Source: Acidimicrobiia bacterium | GTDB lineage: Bacteria; Actinomycetota; Acidimicrobiia; Acidimicrobiales; CATQHL01 | NCBI GenBank assembly: GCA_021296435.1 | Contig: JAGWAK010000017.1 | Location: 51,530 to 56,576, forward strand | Length of the DNA stretch: 5,047 bases | Reading direction: 5' to 3' | Part shown: positions 1 through 5,047 of the stretch, in pieces | How positions within the stretch are numbered: position 1 is the stretch's first letter | Layout of the letters: the number at the start of each line of letters is the position of its first letter | Program-made: the position numbers and the translations under genes | The notes under the pieces: model-generated | The model's database searches: none | Seen by the model: only the letters and a program-made list of their open reading frames with translations | Told to the model about the DNA's origin: nothing

Positions 1-12
1 GGAGACAGCTAC

Positions 13-615
13 TCAGACGTCGCCGGGTGTGGCGCAGCTGGGCATGGCGTTGACCTCGGCGAAGATGTCGATGTAGCCGGTGATGGGCTCGCCGTCGCGG
101 GAACTCACCGTGAACGGGGGGTCGCTGCCACCGGCCAGCACCCCGGCGTAGGCGCGGCGGTCACCCAAGTAGGTGTCCCAGTCCGCCAGCCAGGCGTCCA
201 GCAGGTCGGCGTCGGATCCCACGACATCGTCGGCCTCGGCCCGCAGTTCAGTGACCATGTCCTCGAACATCAGCGTGGATGTTCTGATCTGGCTCGCGCG
301 ATCCTCCGGCCCGGTCGCCTCGGCCGCCCCCGGCAGCCGGTTCACCGCGGCGACTGTGGCGAAGCAGACGTCCTCCGCGTTATGGGTGAAGACCACGTTG
401 TAGAGGGTGTCGGGGTGGCCGCTCGGCGCCAGGGGTGAGAACGCCCAGATCCAGAACCCGGCCATCACCGCAAGCGCCACCACCGCAATCGAGGCGCCGG
501 CGCGGTTGCGGGGCAGCCAGCGCGGGTTGCCGCCCCGTCCGGCGGCGTCGGGATCGTCCGCGCCGCGCATCGAGTCGAGCCAGTGCTGGACGTCTTGCTT
601 CTGCGAGCTGATCAT
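13..615 (-). CDS. Hypothetical single-pass membrane protein with helical extracytoplasmic domain
   Basis: I do not recognise this 200-residue protein. It has a hydrophilic N-terminus (about 1-38, with an Arg-rich stretch at 32-38 just before the membrane), one hydrophobic segment at about 40-59 (AGASIAVVALAVMAGFWIW), then about 140 residues predicted outside the cell by the positive-inside rule. The outer part is acidic and mostly helical, with an aromatic-rich helix at about 139-158 (WLADWDTYLGDRRAYAG). It has only two cysteines, C84 and C194, which could form a disulfide. The ATG overlaps the TGA of the upstream synthase (ATGA at 612-615), and AGGAGG lies six bases before it, which fixes the start and suggests translational coupling. 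The context suggests an envelope role connected with peptidoglycan synthesis, but that is inference only. No catalytic motif was seen. The gene is complete; its stop is 12 bases from the window edge. Confidence 0.8.
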   Translation of the reverse strand: MISSQKQDVQHWLDSMRGADDPDAAGRGGNPRWLPRNRAGASIAVVALAVMAGFWIWAFSPLAPSGHPDTLYNVVFTHNAEDVCFATVAAVNRLPGAAEATGPEDRASQIRTSTLMFEDMVTELRAEADDVVGSDADLLDAWLADWDTYLGDRRAYAGVLAGGSDPPFTVSSRDGEPITGYIDIFAEVNAMPSCATPGDV

Positions 616-2903
616 TGCCCGCCTCCTGCCTCGTCGGTTCCGCCGCTGTCGGACTGGCCATCGCCGCCGGGTTGGCCGCCGCCGCCCTCCGCCTCGAGTT
701 GCTCGGCCTCGAGTTCCTCGCCGTCCTGCGCATTGGGGCCGCCGTCAGTCTCCTCCGGCAACTCGACCGCCTCGAGTTCCGCCAGGTCCGGTTCCGGCGG
801 CTCGACGGCCACCTCGATGATCACCGCGCTGCCACCGCTGGCCAGCTCGGTGGCCCGGGGAATCTGGTTCACGACGGTGCCGGGCTCCACGTCGTCCCGC
901 ACGACCTCCGAGAGCCGCACGTCGAGGTAGGCCTCCTCGATGGCGTCCTGGGCCTCCTCCAGCGGCAGGTCGATCACCGACGGCACCTCCACCACCTGCG
1001 GGTACTGAGTGGTCGTCGTCGTCGGCACGCTGGCGGAGAAGGATTCCGCCCGTAGGCCCTCGTGGACGGCGGCCATCACCAGCTGGAAGATCTCCGCGGG
1101 GTACGAGCCCCCGGTCACGTCGCGTTCGGTTGTGGGCGGCTCCATGGGGATCTGCGCATCCGGGAAACCCACCCACACCGCGGTGGTGTACTGCGGCGTG
1201 TAACCGGTGAACCCGGCGTCCACGAAGTTCTCCGCCGTGCCCGTCTTGCCGGCCACCTGCCGGCCCTCCAGGGCCGCCCGGCCCCCGGTCCCGGCATCCA
1301 CGACCTCGGTCATCACGTCGGTCATCTCATCGGCGATCCGGCTGTTCAGGACCCGCGTGGAGTTGGGCTCGTGCTCGTAGAGCACGGTGCCGTCCAGGCG
1401 GGTCACACGAGTCACCATCGTGGGGGGAATGTAGATCCCACGCCGGGCGAACGTGGAGTACGCCGCGGCCATGTCCAGCACCGTCACGTCCTCGCTGCCC
1501 AGCACGGCGGCCAGCACGGGCTGTAGCGGCGAGGCCACCCCCAGGCGCTGCGCCATGGCGACGCCGGCCTCCGGCGTCACGTCCTCCATGAGCTGGGCGA
1601 ACACGGTGTTGATCGACCGCACCAGCGCCTCGCGCAGCGTCATCAGCCCGCCACCGCCGGTCGCCGAGAAGTTCGAGACCTCCCAGGTCTCCTCCAAGCC
1701 TGGTATCGGCAGTTCGATCTTGCTGGGGGCCGGGTACAGGGCGCTCATCTGGATCCCCTGCTCCAGGGCGGCAGCCAGCACGAACGGCTTGAACCCCGAG
1801 CCTGCCTGGCGCCCGCCCTGGGTGGCCAGGTTGAACCGGGCAGACGCTGAGTCGCCGAAGAAGTCCCGCCCGCCGACCATGGCCTCCACGTGCCCGGTGT
1901 CGTTGCGGATGACCACGATCGCCGCCGACGGTCCGCCCTCCCACGGCAGGATCGTCGTCAAGGCGCTCTCGGCGGCGTGCTGGGTGGCGGGCCGCAGCGT
2001 GGTGTGGATGTGCAGGCCCCCTTCGAACAGCAGCCGCACCCGCTCGTCGGGCGTGGCGCCGAAGCGGGGATCGGCGAGGATCCACTGCCTCACCTCCTCC
2101 ACGAAGTACCCGTACTGGTACTCCTCCTCGAGGGTCGCAACCCGGGGCGCCAGCTGCAGCGGCTCGGTGCGCGCCTGGCGGAACTCCCGCTCGCTGATCC
2201 AGTCGTTGGCGAGCATCCGTTCCAGCACCGCTTCGCGGCGTTGGATGGCCGAGGGCCTGTTCTCGTACGGGTTGCGGGCCGACGGCGCCTGAATGAGCCC
2301 CGCCAGCAGCGCGGCCTCCGCGAGGGTCAACTCATCGAGATCCTTGTCGAAGTACTCCCGGGCGGCGGTCAGCACGCCGTAGGCGCCCTCGCCGAAATTC
2401 ACCGTGTTGAGGTACTGCAGGAGGATGAATTCCTTGGAGTAGGCGCGCTCCAACTGCAGCGCCAAGGCGATCTCGGAGATCTTGCGGCTGGCGGTGATCT
2501 CGGTGCGATCCAGGAAGGCCCGTCCCACGTACTGCTGGGTGATCGTGGAGCCACCCTGAAGGACGCCGTCGGCGGAAATGTTCGAGCGCGCCGCCCGCAG
2601 CAGGGCTCGCAGGTCCACCCCTTGGTGCTGCCAGAACCGCTCGTCCTCGATGGCCACCACGGCGTCCTGCAGGATTCGCGGCACCTCCTCGATGGTCTCC
2701 AGGTTCCGCCGGTGCTGCTCGCCCCGGAAGGCGGTGATGAGCCGGCCGTCGGCGTCGTAGATGAACGAGGACTGCGCCGTGGTGGGAAGCGACACCCGCA
2801 GGTCTCGGGTCTGATAGGTGCACGACCCGGCGACCAGGGCCACGATGAGGGCCACCGGAACCAGCCCCAGGACGGCGCGGCGGCGTGCGAGAATGGCAGT
2901 CAC
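612..2903 (-). CDS. Class A penicillin-binding protein (bifunctional peptidoglycan glycosyltransferase/transpeptidase) with PASTA domain
   Basis: This 763-residue enzyme polymerises lipid II into glycan strands and cross-links the stem peptides on the outer face of the cytoplasmic membrane. A signal anchor spans about 9-27. The GT51 domain (about 45-235) has EDERFWQHQG with catalytic Glu86, GGSTITQQ at 117-124, RKISEI at 140-145, and LNTVNFGEGAYG at 165-176. The transpeptidase domain (about 320-615) has SGFK with nucleophile Ser369 and Lys372, SIN at 430-432, and KTGT at 553-556, so both active sites look intact. A Thr-rich linker (628-632) leads to one PASTA domain (about 634-700), a module known to bind muropeptides or beta-lactams. 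An acidic, Gly-rich, probably disordered tail follows (701-763). The architecture is closest to mycobacterial PonA2. The start is GTG; an in-frame TAG lies 18 bases upstream, so little extension is possible, and no good SD site is seen. LVAGSC at 23-28 resembles a lipobox. It is the first gene of an operon with the overlapping membrane-protein gene. Confidence 0.96.
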   Translation of the reverse strand: MTAILARRRAVLGLVPVALIVALVAGSCTYQTRDLRVSLPTTAQSSFIYDADGRLITAFRGEQHRRNLETIEEVPRILQDAVVAIEDERFWQHQGVDLRALLRAARSNISADGVLQGGSTITQQYVGRAFLDRTEITASRKISEIALALQLERAYSKEFILLQYLNTVNFGEGAYGVLTAAREYFDKDLDELTLAEAALLAGLIQAPSARNPYENRPSAIQRREAVLERMLANDWISEREFRQARTEPLQLAPRVATLEEEYQYGYFVEEVRQWILADPRFGATPDERVRLLFEGGLHIHTTLRPATQHAAESALTTILPWEGGPSAAIVVIRNDTGHVEAMVGGRDFFGDSASARFNLATQGGRQAGSGFKPFVLAAALEQGIQMSALYPAPSKIELPIPGLEETWEVSNFSATGGGGLMTLREALVRSINTVFAQLMEDVTPEAGVAMAQRLGVASPLQPVLAAVLGSEDVTVLDMAAAYSTFARRGIYIPPTMVTRVTRLDGTVLYEHEPNSTRVLNSRIADEMTDVMTEVVDAGTGGRAALEGRQVAGKTGTAENFVDAGFTGYTPQYTTAVWVGFPDAQIPMEPPTTERDVTGGSYPAEIFQLVMAAVHEGLRAESFSASVPTTTTTQYPQVVEVPSVIDLPLEEAQDAIEEAYLDVRLSEVVRDDVEPGTVVNQIPRATELASGGSAVIIEVAVEPPEPDLAELEAVELPEETDGGPNAQDGEELEAEQLEAEGGGGQPGGDGQSDSGGTDEAGGGQ
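622..627 (-). promoter_or_regulatory. Strong Shine-Dalgarno site of the downstream membrane-protein gene
   Basis: AGGAGG on the minus strand lies six bases upstream of the ATG at 615, inside the last codons of the penicillin-binding protein gene. It is a full anti-SD match at ideal spacing. With the ATGA overlap, it supports both the chosen start and co-translation of the two genes. The synthase and tyrS starts have no comparable site. Confidence 0.8.
691..778. repeat. Three short direct repeats (GCCTCGAGTT) in the tail of the penicillin-binding protein gene
   Basis: The 10-mer GCCTCGAGTT occurs at 691-700, 706-715 and 769-778 on the plus strand. The first two copies are 15 bp apart (five codons). 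On the coding strand they encode the Glu/Leu/Ala-rich pieces ELEA and QLEAE of the acidic C-terminal tail. This looks like slippage-prone, low-complexity coding sequence and not a mobile or regulatory repeat. Confidence 0.6.
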
Positions 2904-2926
2904 GGCGACGTTCAGAGCCTACGAGA

Positions 2927-2941
2927 GCGCGCCCGGCGCGC
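2927..2941. repeat. GC-only inverted repeat upstream of the synthase start
   Basis: GCGCGC (2927-2932) and GCGCGC (2936-2941) are separated by CCG, about 24 bases upstream of the GTG at 2903. It could be a protein-binding dyad or a hairpin. In DNA this GC-rich such a repeat can also arise by chance. No T-tract follows on either strand, so it is not a typical terminator. Confidence 0.4.
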
Positions 2942-2982
2942 CACGGCAACGCCGCTCGAGGCCAACGGTGCGGCAGACTCGG

Positions 2983-3001
2983 GCGTACGTGCCCGGTACG
3001 C
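2983..3001. repeat. Inverted repeat in the tyrS upstream region
   Basis: GCGTAC (2983-2988) and GTACGC (2996-3001) form a perfect 6-bp dyad around a 7-base spacer, about 50 bases before the tyrS ATG. As RNA it would be a small hairpin in the leader; as DNA it could be an operator. Its function is unknown. The mixed base composition makes it somewhat less trivial than the neighbouring GC-only repeat. Confidence 0.45.
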
Positions 3002-3050
3002 AACCGCCGGCACCGAGACGGCAGCGAGGAACGATGGAACGGCGAGTGGT

Positions 3051-4331
3051 ATGAGCATGCAGGCGACGGGGAGTGGCGCGGGGGTGCTGGAGGACCTCGG
3101 CGAACGGGGTCTCGTCCACGACACCACCGACCGGCAGGCGCTGCAGGCGCTGCTGGCCGAGCCACCTGCGGTCCTGTACCTGGGTATCGACCCGTCGGCC
3201 AGCAGCCTGCACCTCGGCAACCTCATCGGTGTGCTGGTACTGCGGCGGTTCGCCGAGGCCGGGCACCGACCCCTGGCGCTGGTGGGCGGAGCCACGGGCA
3301 TGGTCGGCGATCCCAGCGGCCGCTCTGACGAGCGCAACCTGCTCGACGCCGAGACGTTGGAGTCGAACGTGGCCAGCATCCGGCGTCAGTACGCCCGCTT
3401 CGCCGGCGTGGCCGAGGTCGACGTGGTCAACAACCACGACTGGACGGCGCCCGTGAGCGTCATCGAGTTCCTGCGCGATGTCGGCAAGCACGTGACCGTC
3501 AGCCAGATGCTGGCCCGCGAGTCGGTGCGCAGCCGGCTTGGCAGCGAACAGGGGATCTCCTACACCGAGTTCAGCTACATGCTGCTGCAGGCCTTCGACT
3601 TCTGGTGGTTGCACACCCACCACGGTTGCCGCCTGCAGGTGGGGGGCTCGGACCAGTGGGGCAACATCGTGGCAGGCATCGATCTCATCCGCCGCCGCTC
3701 CGGATCGGTGGCGCACGGCCTCACCTGGCCGCTGCTGACCCGCGCCGACGGCCAGAAATTCGGTAAGACCGCCGAGGGGACCGTCTGGCTGGACAGCGAT
3801 CGCACGCTGCCCTTCGACCTGCACCAGTACCTGCTGCGCACCGACGACGCCGACGTGGGGCGCCTGCTGGCGCAGCTCACGCTGCTGTCGATGGAAGAGG
3901 TGCGAGAGCTCACCGCTGAAGTTGCCAGGGCCCCCGAGCGTCGAGTCGCCCAGCAGCGACTGGCCGACGAGGTGACCGGTTTCGTGCACGGTGCGGCGGA
4001 GGTCGCCCGGTCGAACCTGGCCGCCGAGGCGCTCTACGGCACCGCACCGCTCAGCGGTGAGATGCTGGGAGCGCTGGCGGGGATCGTCGCCGAGATCCGT
4101 GCCGGCAGTGAGGATCTGACCGGCCCGGAGGCCCTGGTGGGGCTGCTGGTCACCTCGGGTCTGTGCTCGTCGCGCGGCGACGCCCGGCGCCAGCTGACCC
4201 AATCGGCCGTCTCGGTGAACCGCACCCGGGTGTCGCAAAGCACCGTGGAGCCCGGCTGGTTGATCGACGGTCGCTACCTGCTGTTGCAGCGAGGTCGCCG
4301 CGAGCGCCGGCTCATCCTGCTCGACCCCTAG
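3051..4331 (+). CDS. tyrS: Tyrosine--tRNA ligase (tyrosyl-tRNA synthetase)
   Basis: This 426-residue cytoplasmic class I enzyme activates tyrosine with ATP and charges tRNA-Tyr. It follows the Bacillus/E. coli TyrRS pattern along its whole length and has the usual length. The Rossmann domain has LYLGIDPSA (42-50, Tyr43 at the tyrosine site), HLGN (54-57) in place of HIGH, GGATGMVGDPSG (79-90, Asp87), FLRDVGKH (140-147), YTEFSYMLLQAFD (171-183; Tyr176, Gln180 and Asp183 bind substrate tyrosine in the family), GGSDQWGN (198-205), and the KMSKS equivalent KFGKT (236-240). The helical anticodon domain follows, then a C-terminal S4-type RNA-binding domain (about 360-420, LVTSGLCSSRGDARRQL). The reading frame stays open far upstream, but homology begins near residue 10, so ATG 3051 (or 3057) is the start. 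The SD is weak (GGCGAG at 3041-3046). The gene is divergent from the cell-wall operon and lies upstream of an rRNA operon on the same strand. Confidence 0.98.
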   Translation: MSMQATGSGAGVLEDLGERGLVHDTTDRQALQALLAEPPAVLYLGIDPSASSLHLGNLIGVLVLRRFAEAGHRPLALVGGATGMVGDPSGRSDERNLLDAETLESNVASIRRQYARFAGVAEVDVVNNHDWTAPVSVIEFLRDVGKHVTVSQMLARESVRSRLGSEQGISYTEFSYMLLQAFDFWWLHTHHGCRLQVGGSDQWGNIVAGIDLIRRRSGSVAHGLTWPLLTRADGQKFGKTAEGTVWLDSDRTLPFDLHQYLLRTDDADVGRLLAQLTLLSMEEVRELTAEVARAPERRVAQQRLADEVTGFVHGAAEVARSNLAAEALYGTAPLSGEMLGALAGIVAEIRAGSEDLTGPEALVGLLVTSGLCSSRGDARRQLTQSAVSVNRTRVSQSTVEPGWLIDGRYLLLQRGRRERRLILLDP

Positions 4332-4354
4332 CTTTCCAGCCGCGGCGCGTTCTG

Positions 4355-4416
4355 GGAGGTGGAGGCCAGGTGGTTGCGATAGTGGGTGCATCTGGCTAAC
4401 ATCGCATCCCACCTCC
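4355..4416. repeat. Inverted repeat flanking the rRNA promoter
   Basis: GGAGGTGG (4355-4362) is the exact reverse complement of CCACCTCC (4409-4416). The arms bracket the -35 and -10 boxes, and the right arm covers the expected start site. Nested within is a second imperfect dyad, GTGGGTGC (4382-4389) with GCATCCCAC (4404-4412), which pairs with one bulged T around the -10 box. It could be a regulator site or a hairpin in readthrough RNA from tyrS, or it could be chance. Confidence 0.4.
4374..4402 (+). promoter_or_regulatory. Probable housekeeping-sigma promoter of the rRNA operon
   Basis: TTGCGA (-35, 4374-4379) and TAACAT (-10, 4397-4402) are exactly 17 bp apart. The -10 keeps T1, A2, A5 and T6 of the consensus and the -35 keeps TTG and the final A. 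Transcription would start at about 4408-4410, leaving a leader of about 330 nt. It is the only well-spaced pair I found between tyrS and 16S. Actinobacterial rRNA operons often have several promoters, so others could lie upstream or be unrecognisable to me. Confidence 0.65.
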
Positions 4417-4530
4417 GCACTCGGAAAGCGCCGATTGGCCGCAGACCGGGCCGGCGAAAAAGCGAGGCGGAGGGAGGACGCCACCTTATGCGTGTCGTTC
4501 GCGACCCCGTGGGGAAGCGGCGGCCGGTGC

Positions 4531-4545
4531 GCTCCTTGAAAACGG
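4531..4545 (+). promoter_or_regulatory. boxA antitermination element of the rRNA leader
   Basis: GCTCCTTGAAAACGG closely matches the boxA of Gram-positive and actinobacterial rRNA leaders (core CTTTGAAAAC). In the RNA, boxA is bound by NusB/NusE, which load the antitermination complex so that RNA polymerase can pass through untranslated rRNA without Rho termination. It lies about 120 bases after the predicted start and about 195 bases before mature 16S, as expected. A short CCCC/GGGG hairpin at 4505-4514, just upstream, could act as boxB, but this is weak. Confidence 0.75.
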
Positions 4546-4738
4546 AAGAGAAGACGAATGCCAGTGCGGGTGGCCTCGCCGGAATCCTTGTCCGGTGCGG
4601 CCTACCCACAATTCCGGATTGTCGGACGCGGGTTGGCGCCCTCGTCCGGCTCTCCACGCTGCGACTGTGCAAGGAATATCACGGACGCAGCATCTGATTC
4701 GACGGTTCGGGGCGGTTCGCCGCCACGGGCCTGAGATG

Positions 4739-5047
<309 letters not shown>

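Larger units (their letters stand above)
2904..3050. other. Divergent intergenic region between the synthase gene and tyrS
   Basis: These 147 bp must hold the start signals for both divergent genes. I find no convincing -35/-10 pair. The best -10-like hexamer for the minus strand is TAGGCT (2916-2921), which would give a very short leader, but it has no good -35 at 17 bp. For tyrS no -10 stands out. A T-box leader is not visible: there is no TGGNACC-type antiterminator sequence, and the space is short for one. Two compact dyads are listed separately. Confidence 0.6.
4332..4738 (+). other. Non-coding region: rRNA operon promoter and 16S leader
   Basis: These 407 bases separate tyrS from 16S rRNA and hold no believable protein gene. 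The first ~75 bases lead to the promoter; the remaining ~330 bases would be transcribed as precursor leader. No hairpin plus T-run follows the tyrS stop, so tyrS transcription may run into the rRNA operon. The leader has boxA at 4531-4545 and small hairpins, for example CCGGAAT (4579-4585) with ATTCCGG (4611-4617), and TCCG/CGGA at 4613-4626, which compete for the same bases. The RNase III-type processing stem of 16S cannot be judged because its 3' partner lies outside the window. Confidence 0.75.

Noticed and set aside
1890..3050. Open frame continuing upstream of the tyrS ATG for 387 codons
   Set aside because: It is antisense to the PBP gene and has no domain resemblance. TyrRS homology begins just after ATG 3051, so no fusion is claimed.
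2904..3050. T-box riboswitch for tyrS
   Set aside because: There is no TGGNACC antiterminator motif, no specifier hairpin and no terminator; the region is only 147 bp.
4332..4372. Intrinsic terminator after tyrS
   Set aside because: There are only short GC pairings and no following T-run.
2919..4484. 521-codon open frame on the minus strand across tyrS
   Set aside because: It is antisense to a clearly homologous tyrS, has low-complexity Gln/Gly/Arg-rich translation and runs into the rRNA promoter region. It is a high-GC shadow frame.
4386..4697. 103-codon open frame in the tyrS-16S spacer
   Set aside because: It lies in the rRNA promoter and leader, spans the -10 region and boxA, has no SD and has Arg-rich random-looking translation.

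Overview
The window is high-GC DNA (roughly two thirds G+C by eye) that looks like the chromosome of an actinobacterium. The evidence is the codon bias, a PASTA-tailed class A penicillin-binding protein of the PonA2 type, an actinobacterial TyrRS next to an rRNA operon, and the first ~300 nt of a bacterial 16S gene. The 16S leader-side sequence and the short helix 6 make me think of Acidimicrobiia or a relative. That placement is tentative because I could not compare it with a database.

Layout: (1) 13-2903, minus strand, is a two-gene operon. It holds a bifunctional peptidoglycan synthase (GT51 glycosyltransferase, transpeptidase, one PASTA domain, acidic Gly-rich tail), followed by an unrecognised single-pass membrane protein whose ATG overlaps the synthase stop codon (ATGA). 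(2) 2904-3050 is a short divergent intergenic region with two compact GC dyads and no convincing promoter. (3) 3051-4331, plus strand, is tyrS, complete, with an unusual HLGN version of the HIGH motif. (4) 4332-4738 has no protein gene. It holds a good sigma-70-type promoter (TTGCGA, 17 bp, TAACAT) inside an inverted repeat, then a ~330-nt rRNA leader with a clear boxA antitermination element. (5) 4739 to the end is the 5' part of the 16S rRNA gene, cut by the window edge.

The genes belong to ordinary growth functions: cell-wall synthesis, charging of tRNA-Tyr, and ribosome production. The order tyrS then rrs in the same direction recalls the rrnB locus of mycobacteria and may be an old actinobacterial arrangement. 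I see no mobile element, CRISPR, defence system or other accessory cassette. The least explained parts are the small membrane protein coupled to the synthase, the lipobox-like end of the synthase signal anchor, and the dyad around the rRNA promoter.
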